Source: Vibrio chagasii (lineage in GTDB: Bacteria > Pseudomonadota > Gammaproteobacteria > Enterobacterales > Vibrionaceae). Taken from it: a stretch of DNA of 64,000 bases. Position numbers and translations under genes: made by a program. Within the stretch, counting starts at the first letter, position 1. Each line of letters begins with the position of its first letter. The stretch is taken from NCBI RefSeq assembly GCF_024347355.1, contig NZ_AP025466.1:434001-498000 (forward strand), written 5' to 3'. The notes under the pieces were generated by a model. The model made no database searches and had not been told where the DNA came from. It saw only the letters and a program-made list of their open reading frames with translations. Positions 44,523 through 53,748 of the stretch are shown piece after piece.

Positions 44523-46712
44523 GTGACTGTGGACTTTTCAGCCAAATTACGCCTCTATTGGGCGAATAAAACCATAAATTACAGCATATTAATTCTCATC
44601 ACTCTGCTCGGAGTAGTCGTACCTGCTTGGTATTATGGACAGAACACACTCATCACCCCGTTGATTTTAGGTGTTATCGCTGCGGCATTGGCCGAAAGTG
44701 ATGACAGCTTTACTGGTCGCTTAAAAGCCCTGACCCTAACCTTTATCTGTTTTGCCGTCGCCGCTTTTTCTATTGAACTACTTTTCGACACCCCCTGGCT
44801 GTTCGCATTGGGTCTATTTGCGTCAACATTCTCATTCATCATGCTGGGTGCAATCGGCCCTAAATACGCCAGTATCGCCTTTGGTTCTCTGCTAGTGGCC
44901 ATCTACACCATGCTCGGGGCCCATGAGAGCGTCAACTTATGGTTCCAACCTTTGTTACTCTTAACGGGCGCAGCTTGGTACTACTTCATGTCGATGATTT
45001 GGCAAATCGTGTGGCCGATGCAACCTGTACAGCAGAACCTTGCTACGGTGTTTGACCAAATTGGCACCTACATGGAATCGAAGGCTGAGCTTTTCTACCC
45101 TGTTTCTGACCTTATTCCTCAACCACACCGCATTATTGAAGCCAAATTGAATGCGAGTACCGTGAATGCGCTCAACATGTGTAAAGCAACGCTACTTAAC
45201 CGTTCTAAGCGCGGACACATTGATGGCCCAAGTGACCGCTTCTTAAACACTTATTTCATCGCACAAGATATTCACGAGCGTGTAAGTTCTACTCACTACC
45301 GCTACCAAGAGCTTGCCAAACACTTTGAACGTTCTGATGTGCTATTCCGCTTCAAATACCTACTGGAAGCGCAGGCAACAGCATGTAAAGAGGTGGCGAG
45401 CTCACTCAAGGTGGGCGCTGAGTATCAACATGGTGATAAATCAGTGTTAGCGCTGGATGAATTAATGTCTTCACTCAACCACCTACATCAACAAAATAAG
45501 CCCGAATGGAAGCCGTTGTTGAACCAACTGGATTATCTGTTCAATAACCTAGCGACCGTTGAGAAGCAGCTATCAAACATCAGTAACCCAGATGCGGAAA
45601 AGCTAGAGGAAGATGTATTAGACGACACCAACCCACATACGCTGTCGGCAATGTGGCAGAAGATCAAAGCCAACCTTCATACTGACTCTATGCTCTTTCG
45701 CCATGCCATTCGTATGGCAATCACATTGACACTTGGCTACGGGATCATCCAAGGGTTTGAGATCGAACGCGGTTATTGGATCTTGCTAACGACATTGTTT
45801 GTTTGCCAACCAAACTACAGTGCTACCCGCCAAAAGCTGACTGCGCGTGTTATTGGTACCGTTGCTGGCCTGTTGATCGGTGTGCCACTGTTGACCTTCT
45901 TCCCTTCTCAAGAAAGCCAGTTGGTATTCATTGTGATCAGTGGTGTGATGTTCTTTGCGTTCCGTATTAATAACTACGGCTTCGCGACAGGCTTCATCAC
46001 CCTATTGGTACTGTTCTGCTTTAACCAGCTTGGTGAAGGCTACGCTGTGGTTCTGCCAAGGCTTGCAGATACCTTCATTGGCTGTGCTTTGGCGGTATTG
46101 GCAGTGGTTTATGTGTTACCCGATTGGCAATCAAAGCGACTACACAAGGTAATGGCTGACGCGCTGGACGCCAACAAAAACTATCTAGCGCAAATCATCG
46201 GTCAGTACCGAGTCGGCAAAAAAGACACGCTGAATTACCGTATCGCTCGTCGCAGTGCTCACAATAACGATGCGAACCTGACCGTGGCGATCAGCAGTAT
46301 GTTAGTCGAACCTGGGAAATATCGTACTTCTGAAGATGAGAGTTTCCGCTTCCTAACGCTCAACCACGCCCTATTAAGCTACATTTCCGCTTTAGGTGCG
46401 CATAGAACACGTATCGACGACGAGTCGACACACAAGCTCGTTTTAGATGCTCACCGTGTCATCCATGAGCACCTCGACGCGCTCAATGATCAGCTTTACT
46501 CTCACTGCGAACAGTGTGAAGTCAAAAATACTTACGATCCTGATTTGGATAAACGTTTGAGTGAGTGGCGAGAAGAAGACGAAAGTTCTGTCAGAATGGT
46601 TCTACAACAGCTGCATTTGATCTATCGAATGCTTCCAGAACTGCATACGCTAGCAACCAAATTTGCAGTTAAAGTAAAAATCGACAAAGCGTTTGAAACG
46701 GACGCTTCTTGA
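44523..46712 (+). CDS. yccS: YccS/YhfK-family integral membrane protein
   Basis: A 729-residue FUSC-family membrane protein. Two blocks of about five to six helices (about 18-160 and 400-530) each precede a soluble helical region; the motif ERGYWILLTTLFVCQPNYSATRQK is typical. Related proteins are linked to aromatic acid or polyamine efflux, but YccS has no proven substrate known to me. It starts with GTG at 44523 (or GTG two codons later). Its E. coli neighbour yccF is not here but at 60987. Confidence 0.9.
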   Translation: MTVDFSAKLRLYWANKTINYSILILITLLGVVVPAWYYGQNTLITPLILGVIAAALAESDDSFTGRLKALTLTFICFAVAAFSIELLFDTPWLFALGLFASTFSFIMLGAIGPKYASIAFGSLLVAIYTMLGAHESVNLWFQPLLLLTGAAWYYFMSMIWQIVWPMQPVQQNLATVFDQIGTYMESKAELFYPVSDLIPQPHRIIEAKLNASTVNALNMCKATLLNRSKRGHIDGPSDRFLNTYFIAQDIHERVSSTHYRYQELAKHFERSDVLFRFKYLLEAQATACKEVASSLKVGAEYQHGDKSVLALDELMSSLNHLHQQNKPEWKPLLNQLDYLFNNLATVEKQLSNISNPDAEKLEEDVLDDTNPHTLSAMWQKIKANLHTDSMLFRHAIRMAITLTLGYGIIQGFEIERGYWILLTTLFVCQPNYSATRQKLTARVIGTVAGLLIGVPLLTFFPSQESQLVFIVISGVMFFAFRINNYGFATGFITLLVLFCFNQLGEGYAVVLPRLADTFIGCALAVLAVVYVLPDWQSKRLHKVMADALDANKNYLAQIIGQYRVGKKDTLNYRIARRSAHNNDANLTVAISSMLVEPGKYRTSEDESFRFLTLNHALLSYISALGAHRTRIDDESTHKLVLDAHRVIHEHLDALNDQLYSHCEQCEVKNTYDPDLDKRLSEWREEDESSVRMVLQQLHLIYRMLPELHTLATKFAVKVKIDKAFETDAS

Positions 46713-47068
46713 ACGAAGCACAAAGTACTGTAAAAACAAAAAGATAGCGGCAATCGCTTACCTTTTGATCATTTGTTAAATTTGTGGGTTGCTCTACCAA
46801 TACCTATATTTGGGTAGGGCAACTCCTCACCTAGCCTTACTGCATAAGGGATGAGTCGATTTTTACATTGTCATGATTTTCTGACTTTGATTGACCAAGC
46901 CTTAACTTTGCTTAACATTTCTCGGACAAAAAGCGACCACAGAAATTTATAGTTGTCTTAGTTCTAGGAAACGACAAAATAAGTTTAATATTCTCTTAAT
47001 CTTGTTTGATTTCTGGTTACAGTAGTCTATGCTCCTTGGAGCATATGGAATTGCAGCAAGGTCACATT
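46713..47068. other. Intergenic region with hairpins
   Basis: No gene seen. A weak terminator-like hairpin (agcg/cgct, then CCTTTT, about 46742-46765) follows yccS. A stronger stem GTTGCTCTACC / GGTAGGGCAAC (46788-46823) follows but lacks a T-run. The promoter of the following small gene presumably lies near 46985-47040. Confidence 0.45.
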
Positions 47069-47230
47069 ATGAATACTCAACAGTTTGAAGCATTTAAACA
47101 GCAGATCCAGCTTCTTAACCCGGAGCAACTAAAAGCGTTGCAGGGTGAGATTGACGGTAATCTGGAAACAGAGAAAGAAACTCTGCTTACTGACGAAGAG
47201 CTAAATGCACTTAACGATCTGTTCAGTTAA
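47069..47230 (+). CDS. Small hypothetical protein
   Basis: A 53-residue acidic, helical protein: FEAFKQQIQLLNPEQLKALQ near the start, then a Glu-rich stretch and LTDEELNALNDLFS. It resembles a helical N-terminal domain, with no catalytic motif. AAGGT precedes the ATG. The strongly coherent reading frame and ribosome site make it likely real; function unknown. Confidence 0.65.
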   Translation: MNTQQFEAFKQQIQLLNPEQLKALQGEIDGNLETEKETLLTDEELNALNDLFS

Positions 47231-47351
47231 TAGACAGATATCACTATTTTAGCTTAAGTTCACCGTTTCACCGTAGATTTCCCCTTCTCAACATTGCGCT
47301 TAAAATATCGTCCACCTAGACTCTTCCAATACGTCAATTAAAGGTCCTGCT

Positions 47352-47693
47352 ATGTCGATATCTGGTATTCAATCTGGTTACGCCATTATTCAGCAGTCTG
47401 CCAACATGGCTGAAGAAGCGGCGATCGAACTCAACCAAGCCTCAAAACATAATCAAGTCTCTGAACATGTGCCCGAATCTGACGACGATGTAATCGAAGA
47501 CAGCGATTTCAGCTTTAATCAAATTGAACCTGAGCAATCACTTTCATTTAAAGAAAAAGAACCAGAACCTACTGCTTCTTCAAGCGATGCGTTGGTCAAA
47601 TTAACGCAGAGTGCAAGCTATAACCGTGTCGGTGCTAGCGTTGTGGAGCGCCAAAACGAAGCCATTGGCAGCCTACTCGATATCCATATCTAG
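47352..47693 (+). CDS. Hypothetical protein with N-terminal helix motif
   Basis: A 113-residue soluble protein. The first 35 residues (SISGIQSGYAIIQQSANMAE) resemble the Ser/Gly/Gln-rich amphipathic start found on some flagellar and related proteins. The middle is acidic and low-complexity (about 38-80) and the end is again ordered (NEAIGSLLDIHI). AAAGG lies 9 bases before the ATG. No recognised family. Confidence 0.65.
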   Translation: MSISGIQSGYAIIQQSANMAEEAAIELNQASKHNQVSEHVPESDDDVIEDSDFSFNQIEPEQSLSFKEKEPEPTASSSDALVKLTQSASYNRVGASVVERQNEAIGSLLDIHI

Positions 47694-47901
47694 GCCGTGC
47701 TGATCTGTTGAACTGATCTATAATCAAATTTAACGTCCGGTTCCTGTAGTCTGAATCCCTTTGGTTCAAGCACTTTTAATACTTTTTGACGTAATAAGCA
47801 CACAAACTGTAACTCATTATATCTGGCGCTTGTTTCTGGTCTATTACTCGGTAGAATCAGCGCAAACCATTTTGCTGCACAAACTTTACTTCATACTATT
47901 T

Positions 47902-49164
47902 ATGCCAAAACTAAATCTGCATCGCCGTGACTATGTTTCTATTTTAGGGGGCGATATCTCCGCAGACGAATTAGAAAATAAACTCCAACCTCATTTTGAA
48001 AAGCCAGCAAACAAGCTGACACCTAGCCCTTACCTGACAGAAAAGAATGTGACACGTCGTTGGACTGCTCTCGATAATCAAGAATCACAAAAAGAGCTAC
48101 TCGACCCTCATACTGAAAGCCAGATGCAAACCTATGAAAAAAACATCGAGCACTTCGTTGGCACTGTTAAGGTACCTGTAGGTATCTCTGGCCCATTGCG
48201 CGTCAACGGCTTGTTTGCCCAAGGTGATTACCTAGTTCCACTGGCAACAACCGAAGCAGCACTTGTCGCGTCTTACAACCGAGGTTCTAAACTCATTAGT
48301 GCCTGTGGCGGCGCGAGTGCAATGTTGCTCAATGAAGGCGTAACGCGCACCCCTGGCTTTGCATTCCAAGGCTTAGTGGAAGCTGGACAATTTGTGGCAT
48401 GGGCAGTAACTCAGTATGAAAAGTTCAAGAGCTTGGCAGAATCAACAACATCACACGGCAAACTGACCGATATCAATATCAACATTGAAGGTAACCATGT
48501 TTATTTGGTGTTTGAGTTTCTAACCGGAGATGCTTCTGGTCAGAATATGGTGACCATCGCGACCAACGCGGTATTTGAGTACATCATTGAACATACACCA
48601 GTGAAACCCGATCACGCCTTCCTTGATGGTAACTTGTCGGGTGATAAGAAAGCCAATACCCAAACCTTGCGCAGCGTTCGTGGTAAAAAGGTAACCGCTG
48701 AAGTAAATATCCCAGCAGAACTTGTTGCTAAGTATCTACATACCACGCCTGAGAAGATGGTTCAGTTTGGTCAAATGACCACTGTGGGCGGCGCTCTGAG
48801 CGGCACTATCGGTATCAATGCCCATTACGCTAATGCACTAGCTGCTCTTTATATTGCTTGCGGACAAGACGCCGCGTGCGTTGCAGAATCTGCCATTGGC
48901 ATGACTCGCATGGAGCTAAACAAAGAAGGCGGTTTATACGCAAGCGTAACGCTTCCTAACCTAATGGTGGGTACTGTTGGTGGCGGTACCAGCCTTCCAA
49001 GCCAAAAAGCGTGTCTTGATTTGCTAGGGCTGCACGGCAATGGTAAATCCCAAGCCTTAGCTGAAGTTTGCGCTGCATTGTGTTTAGCCGGTGAGCTTTC
49101 CATCGTTGGTGCATTTTGCGCAGGCCACTTTTCACGAGCTCACCATAAGTTAGCTCGAAAATAA
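47902..49164 (+). CDS. Hydroxymethylglutaryl-CoA reductase
   Basis: About 420 residues. The enzyme reduces HMG-CoA to mevalonate. Family signatures are VPVGISGPLRVNG, the ENVIG-like LATTEAALVASYNRG (catalytic Glu), SGDKKANTQ (catalytic Lys), GQDAACVAES (catalytic Asp region), GTVGGGTSLPSQ and a C-terminal histidine in GHFSRAHHKLAR. The class I features (NADPH-type) are suggested by length and the C-terminal HH. The ATG at 47902 begins MPKLNLH; 47 codons upstream read open but are unlike the family. No other mevalonate gene is in the window. Confidence 0.92.
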   Translation: MPKLNLHRRDYVSILGGDISADELENKLQPHFEKPANKLTPSPYLTEKNVTRRWTALDNQESQKELLDPHTESQMQTYEKNIEHFVGTVKVPVGISGPLRVNGLFAQGDYLVPLATTEAALVASYNRGSKLISACGGASAMLLNEGVTRTPGFAFQGLVEAGQFVAWAVTQYEKFKSLAESTTSHGKLTDININIEGNHVYLVFEFLTGDASGQNMVTIATNAVFEYIIEHTPVKPDHAFLDGNLSGDKKANTQTLRSVRGKKVTAEVNIPAELVAKYLHTTPEKMVQFGQMTTVGGALSGTIGINAHYANALAALYIACGQDAACVAESAIGMTRMELNKEGGLYASVTLPNLMVGTVGGGTSLPSQKACLDLLGLHGNGKSQALAEVCAALCLAGELSIVGAFCAGHFSRAHHKLARK

Positions 49165-49175
49165 CCTTTATCAAT

Positions 49176-49218
49176 TTGGCTTGTTCGGTTTTGGTGTAAA
49201 TTCAAAATCACAAGCCAA
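49176..49218. promoter_or_regulatory. Dyad upstream of LysR gene
   Basis: TTGGCTTGT (49176-49184) is mirrored by ACAAGCCAA (49210-49218), 25 bases apart, between the HMG-CoA reductase stop and the LysR start. It could be a terminator stem or an operator; no T-run. Confidence 0.35.
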
Positions 49219-49238
49219 TTTGAATTCGCGAGTCATAC

Positions 49239-50150
49239 ATGGATTACTTACACTTATCGAGAGTGAGCCTTAAGCACCTCACTGCTCTACATATAATGCT
49301 AAATACCCATAGCGTGACTCAAACCTCTGAGCAGCTCTGTGTTAGCCCATCAAGTGTGAGTAAGACCCTGTCTCAGCTTCGTGAGATCCTCAACGACGAG
49401 CTGTTCTACCGAGATGGCACTAAGCTCATCCCAACGCCCTTTGCACTTCAAATCGCTCCAACGGTTCACGCGATTCTTTCCAGCATGAATGGATTGCTTC
49501 ATCAGAAGAGCTTCGCTCCAGAGGAATACCAAGGCAGCTTTTCACTCTCGATGCGCGAGAGTACTTTTGAAGTATTCGCCTCTAAGATCAGCAGAATCAC
49601 CACAGGGCTTGCTCCGAAAGCAAAACTTCATATCTATTCGAAACAGCAGCTTGGGTTCGATGCTTTGCTCAGCGGCAAGGTTAATTTGATCTTATTACCT
49701 CACGATATCTCTCAACCTCCGACAGACAACAAAGATCTGGTGTGGGAAACGATCCTGCCGGATGAGATGGTTTGCTTGATGGGTGCTCACCACCCGCTCG
49801 CACAGCAAGAGCTGACGGTAGAGGGTTACCTAAACTACAAGCACATTGGCATCTTAGATAATGAACTGTCACAGCCTTACTTTGAACAAAGCTTAGTGCA
49901 ACGCCATAAGCCAAGAGAGATGGCTATTTCGGTCGCTGACTTTGGTGCAGCGGCTGTGCTTTGTCACAATACACCTTTCCTGTTCACTTGTTCGAAACAG
50001 TGGGCTGAACACGCAAAACAAGCCCACGGATTAGTGAGTAAGCCACTCCCCTTCGATTACGGAAAAGTGGCGTACAGCTTAGTGTGGAACAAGCCAAACA
50101 TGAATGATCAGGCGATCAAATGGCTGTGTGACCTGTTTTTAGAAGCCTAG
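49239..50150 (+). CDS. LysR-family transcriptional regulator
   Basis: A 303-residue regulator. The N-terminal winged helix has HLTALHIMLNTHSVTQTSEQLCVSPSSVSKTLSQLREIL (helix-turn-helix at about 25-50), and a periplasmic-binding-like effector domain follows (about 90-300). The target is unknown; it lies between HMG-CoA reductase and yjjW, with neither in an obvious operon. The last codons and stop are inside a 20-bp tandem duplication. Confidence 0.85.
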   Translation: MDYLHLSRVSLKHLTALHIMLNTHSVTQTSEQLCVSPSSVSKTLSQLREILNDELFYRDGTKLIPTPFALQIAPTVHAILSSMNGLLHQKSFAPEEYQGSFSLSMRESTFEVFASKISRITTGLAPKAKLHIYSKQQLGFDALLSGKVNLILLPHDISQPPTDNKDLVWETILPDEMVCLMGAHHPLAQQELTVEGYLNYKHIGILDNELSQPYFEQSLVQRHKPREMAISVADFGAAAVLCHNTPFLFTCSKQWAEHAKQAHGLVSKPLPFDYGKVAYSLVWNKPNMNDQAIKWLCDLFLEA

Positions 50151-50176
50151 CTCTTTTTTTAGAAGCCTAGTTCTTT
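50137..50176. repeat. 20-bp tandem duplication at LysR stop codon
   Basis: The unit containing agaagcctag with T-rich flanks occurs at 50137-50156 and 50157-50176, differing by one base. The first copy supplies the final codons and TAG stop. Confidence 0.75.
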
Positions 50177-50197
50177 GGTCATTGAAGACCGAGAATA

Positions 50198-51112
50198 TTA
50201 AGTGTACACCTCTGGCGTTTGCATCGGCCTTTGAACAATCGTGTAGAGCTGGTCGTGAAAGCTTTGCATCTGTTGTTTTGTACACTTAGGCCACTCCAAC
50301 GCTTCGCCAGTCACGCCGTGATGTTGAAAAGCATTGAGTCGAATCCGAACATCAGCTGGCAATCCTTTCAAGTAATACCCAACTTGCTCTATCTCATCCT
50401 CAAGGTCACTCTTACCCGGAATATGCAAAAGCCTAACTTCGTGTAACTTACCTTGTTCCGCTAGATAATTGATGGTTTCAAACACACGATGATTCCCTCT
50501 TCCCACTAGCCAGTTATGGGTTTCTGATTGCCAAGATTTAAGATCAATCATCGCTCCATCAAGATAAGGCAACACCTTGTCCCAGCCTTGTTTTGACAGC
50601 GAGCCATTGCTATCAATAAAACATGTGAGATGCGCTAGCTGCGGATCGCTTTTCATCGCTTCAAATAGATCAATGATAAACGGCAACTGCATGGTCGCTT
50701 CTCCGCCCGACACGGTAATACCACTCAGGAAGAACTGGTTATGTCTCACAAGTTCTAGCACTTCTGAAACCGTCATCGTGGTGATTTTCGGGCTCGATTT
50801 GTGACCACAAACATCAATACACTGGTCACAATTGGTGCAAGCCACCGGATCCCATATCACTTTGCCACCAATAGTACTCAAGGCACCACTTGGGCAGCCA
50901 CTAACGCAATCTCCGCAATGATTACAGTGATTGATGGTATGAGGGTTATGACAGGTTATACAGTCGAAATTGCACCCCTGTAGAAACAGCACAAGCCGAT
51001 TTCCCGGCCCATCAACACAAGAAAAGGTCAGCACACGGCTGACCTTCGCTTGTTTTTCTGTCTTATTGTTATTAACCCTAGCCATTTGAGTTGTTAGATC
51101 AGAAATTTTCAT
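50198..51112 (-). CDS. yjjW: YjjW-type glycyl-radical enzyme activase
   Basis: A 304-residue radical SAM activator. The SAM cluster motif is CNFDCITC (CxxxCxxC, near residues 48-55), followed by two ferredoxin-like [4Fe-4S] sets (CNHCGDCVSGC, CTNCDQCIDVC) and a TVSGGEATMQ glycine motif. It abstracts hydrogen to install the glycyl radical in its partner. It lies 24 bases downstream of yjjI, so in the same operon. No strong ribosome site is seen at 51112; an ATG ten codons in is an alternative. Confidence 0.93.
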   Translation of the reverse strand: MKISDLTTQMARVNNNKTEKQAKVSRVLTFSCVDGPGNRLVLFLQGCNFDCITCHNPHTINHCNHCGDCVSGCPSGALSTIGGKVIWDPVACTNCDQCIDVCGHKSSPKITTMTVSEVLELVRHNQFFLSGITVSGGEATMQLPFIIDLFEAMKSDPQLAHLTCFIDSNGSLSKQGWDKVLPYLDGAMIDLKSWQSETHNWLVGRGNHRVFETINYLAEQGKLHEVRLLHIPGKSDLEDEIEQVGYYLKGLPADVRIRLNAFQHHGVTGEALEWPKCTKQQMQSFHDQLYTIVQRPMQTPEVYT

Positions 51113-51136
51113 AGTTAATGTGATTCGAACACCAGG

Positions 51137-52693
51137 TTATTCGTACGTTGGCGACATCTCTAAGCTTGCCACGCGCGGTTTACGCTCTAAGATGCCCGTA
51201 TTTTTCGCCGCTTCAGCTCCTAAGAAAGTCGTGTTGGTGCGCGAACCTTCTTCGTCGTATTTAGCGATGTCAGACAACTTAATCATGTAACCTGTCACAC
51301 GAACTAAGTCGTTTGATGCAACGTTAGCGGTAAACTCACGGTAACCCGCTTGGATTGCACCTTTACACAGGTTAAACATAGCTTCAGGGTTCGACTTCAC
51401 TGTTTCGTCGATGGTTAAAATGTCGCTGATACCTGAGGTATAGAACTTGTGGTGCCCCGCTGTCGCACGAACGTAAGAGACAGGATCTGGTTCTGTTCCA
51501 TAAGGGATACGCACACCTGGTGTTACACCTTCATCTAGGCTGATACCACCTTGAGCATGCAATAGAGCCTTGCCTTCTAAACCATATTTCACTTCAGAGC
51601 TATCAACGATCTCAGCCAGTTTTTCTGAAATGCGATGTCCAAGTTGGTTAGCTTGTTCGTCATGACCATAACGTCCTGCGTTACCCTCTTTCTCCATCAA
51701 GATATTCACAGCTTCAGCCATACCGTAGATGCCGAACATTGGTGCAAAGCGATCTTCTTCGATCAGACCCTCTTGGGTTAAGAAACCCTTGAAGAAATTA
51801 GATTCTTCATGCAAGAAGCGGCTACGAGCGTTCATTAGCTCAACCATGATAGCGCTGTAGTGTGGTAACACTTGCTGTAGGAAATCGACACTGTCCTCAG
51901 ACTTCAACGCTACTTGTTTTAGGTTCATACGTACTAAAGTGTTTGAACCACCAGCCAAAGGAAGAGAGTTATAACAACTCACGATGCCAAAGCGCTTATC
52001 ACCGTATGCCGCAGCGTGTGCTGGGTAGTTAGCGATGTGTGGCTTACTGCATTCACAAATATTGCTCGCAGCATGACGTAGCAAATCATCAGGTGTTACA
52101 GCAGGGTCATACATAAAAGTAAGGTTTGGCGCAATCTGCTTGAGTTCAGCATCAACTCGCAAAATAGTACGGCAGATAATGTTGTCTGTTGGCCCGATAT
52201 TCACATGCATGAACGCATCTGGCAGTGTGCGGTCCAGCATGATCCAGAATAACTTAAGCTTCTGATAAACCTGCTCTTCTGTTAAGTCGCCAACGAAAGG
52301 CATTAATACATCATCCAATTGACCTAAGTAAACAGGAATAGATGTTACCGATGGGACGTGATGGTAAAGGATGGTAAGCATGTTCAATGCTTCATCAAAA
52401 TTAATTGCCGCGCTAAGCTCTAAATACTTTGAGCCTTGATGTAAGTATTTAGAATAATCGGGAAGCACATAGCGCGGCTTAAATGGAGCGTGACCTTCAA
52501 ACATGTCACATAGCACGCCTTGTTGTAAGGCTTGTTCTACTTCACTACTTACCGGCATGTACGGTAGGCTTGCTTCAGCCTCTAAAGCAAGATAGCTCGA
52601 CTTCTGTTTTGGTGACAGATTGGCATCTGAAATGATATTGCTAAAGCGTTGTTGCTGCTTGGAAAGTTGTGGAGAAGCAGATTGGTGGCTCAT
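51137..52693 (-). CDS. yjjI: YjjI-family glycine radical enzyme
   Basis: A 518-residue protein of the short YjjI group of glycyl-radical enzymes. The C-terminal radical loop is LVRVTGYMIK, with the glycine as radical site. There is a central CNSLPLAGG-type segment with a candidate thiyl cysteine (near 236). Substrate unknown. AAGGG lies 9 bases before the ATG. It is paired with yjjW. Such enzymes are oxygen-sensitive, so anaerobic expression is expected; overlapping dyads upstream may be the control site. Confidence 0.93.
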   Translation of the reverse strand: MSHQSASPQLSKQQQRFSNIISDANLSPKQKSSYLALEAEASLPYMPVSSEVEQALQQGVLCDMFEGHAPFKPRYVLPDYSKYLHQGSKYLELSAAINFDEALNMLTILYHHVPSVTSIPVYLGQLDDVLMPFVGDLTEEQVYQKLKLFWIMLDRTLPDAFMHVNIGPTDNIICRTILRVDAELKQIAPNLTFMYDPAVTPDDLLRHAASNICECSKPHIANYPAHAAAYGDKRFGIVSCYNSLPLAGGSNTLVRMNLKQVALKSEDSVDFLQQVLPHYSAIMVELMNARSRFLHEESNFFKGFLTQEGLIEEDRFAPMFGIYGMAEAVNILMEKEGNAGRYGHDEQANQLGHRISEKLAEIVDSSEVKYGLEGKALLHAQGGISLDEGVTPGVRIPYGTEPDPVSYVRATAGHHKFYTSGISDILTIDETVKSNPEAMFNLCKGAIQAGYREFTANVASNDLVRVTGYMIKLSDIAKYDEEGSRTNTTFLGAEAAKNTGILERKPRVASLEMSPTYE

Positions 52694-52815
52694 GATAAAA
52701 CCCTTAAAATTGTTATGGGCTTATTTTATATCTGACCATTCAGTTTCCACTAGTGAAATGTATGCAAGGATACATTTCCAAAATGGAAATGAGCAATTTG
52801 TCATTGGGCGATTTT
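52694..52815 (-). promoter_or_regulatory. yjjI promoter with overlapping operator dyads
   Basis: A TATAAA (-10, 52725-52730, minus strand) is followed upstream by a 9-bp perfect inverted repeat, gaaatgtat (52755-52763) and atacatttc (52770-52778), spacer 6. This overlaps a second dyad TTTCC-aaaat-GGAAA (52775-52789) and an imperfect tttc..cactagtg..aaa palindrome (52744-52758). The cluster sits where an activator or repressor of yjjIW would bind. Confidence 0.6.
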
Positions 52816-52881
52816 AGAGGGACGGATTTATGCGTTTAAAACGTTAGTAAGTGTCATAAATCTCAACAACTAAAAATAGAA

Positions 52882-52919
52882 AACCCACATAACTGGCACT
52901 AAGACCGTTGATGTGGGTT
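52882..52919 (-). terminator. Intrinsic terminator of methyltransferase gene
   Basis: Stem aacccacat / atgtgggtt with a 20-base loop, T-rich on the minus strand (TTTTCTATTTTT). Confidence 0.7.
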
Positions 52920-53004
52920 CGGTTATTTATGTTTTACTTCGTTCGCTAAAACGTGTTTTGGATTTTAGTTCTCGCTAATCACTTAGCCATAAGCTTCAAA
53001 TGAA

Positions 53005-53586
53005 CTACTTACGTCCAACGCCCATCAGCACTTTTAGCTTGCCTTGTGGGGTATCAACAGAGAAAGGTGCCGATACTTCAACAACAGAAAATCCAGCAGC
53101 ACTCAATACGTTCTCTGAGCGCTCAGGGCTTACGCCGTAGTCATCGCTGTCGTTTTCTAGACACCAGTCCCAGTGAACAAATGTGCCATCGTTTTCGAGT
53201 AGCGTATAAATTAGGCTAACTGTGTCTTGTAGGTTCGGGAGAAAGCCACAAACCGACGATGCAACCACTAAGTCAAACTGGTTTCTGAATGCTGGATGCT
53301 GCGCTGCTAGCCCGCGCGATAGAATATCAACAACCGGTTCAACGTTGGGTAGTTCTTTCTTATCTAGCTCTTCAATCATCCCCTCAGACATGTCGAGTGC
53401 GATGATCTCTTTTGCTAAAGGAGATATTTTTTGGCTGAGTAGTCCTGTACCACAACCAAAATCAAGGACACGGGTTCCGTTTAAATCAACGAGCTGTGTT
53501 AACTGGTCAAATACGGACTGTGCGAATCCTGCGGTCGCGGGATCTTTATCCCAATCAACGGCGTACTCGTCCCATTGTTTCGCCAT
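53005..53586 (-). CDS. Class I SAM-dependent methyltransferase
   Basis: About 193 residues with the Rossmann methyltransferase motif I, RVLDFGCGTGLLSQKI (about residues 44-59 from the chosen start), an acidic motif II (IALDMSEGMIEEL), and FDLVVASSVCGFL. Acceptor substrate unknown. I chose an ATG preceded by GGAGG at 53586; three further in-frame starts lie upstream up to 53649. It is divergent from a LysR gene, which may regulate it. Confidence 0.85.
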   Translation of the reverse strand: MAKQWDEYAVDWDKDPATAGFAQSVFDQLTQLVDLNGTRVLDFGCGTGLLSQKISPLAKEIIALDMSEGMIEELDKKELPNVEPVVDILSRGLAAQHPAFRNQFDLVVASSVCGFLPNLQDTVSLIYTLLENDGTFVHWDWCLENDSDDYGVSPERSENVLSAAGFSVVEVSAPFSVDTPQGKLKVLMGVGRK

Positions 53587-53748
53587 CATGGCCTCCATCT
53601 TTACTTCTTGTAGGTTCGGAACCTGCCCAGAGTAAACTAAATTAGTCAATTCGTCATAGAGTTATCATGCAAAGATGGACTATTTCTAAGATAGCCAGCA
53701 CAATATTCAATATAATATGCACCAATACCCGCCTAATCTGGAAATGAA

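Noticed and set aside
46788..46823. Strong hairpin downstream of yccS as an intrinsic terminator
   Set aside because: The stem is good, but no T-run follows on either strand; left as an unexplained dyad.
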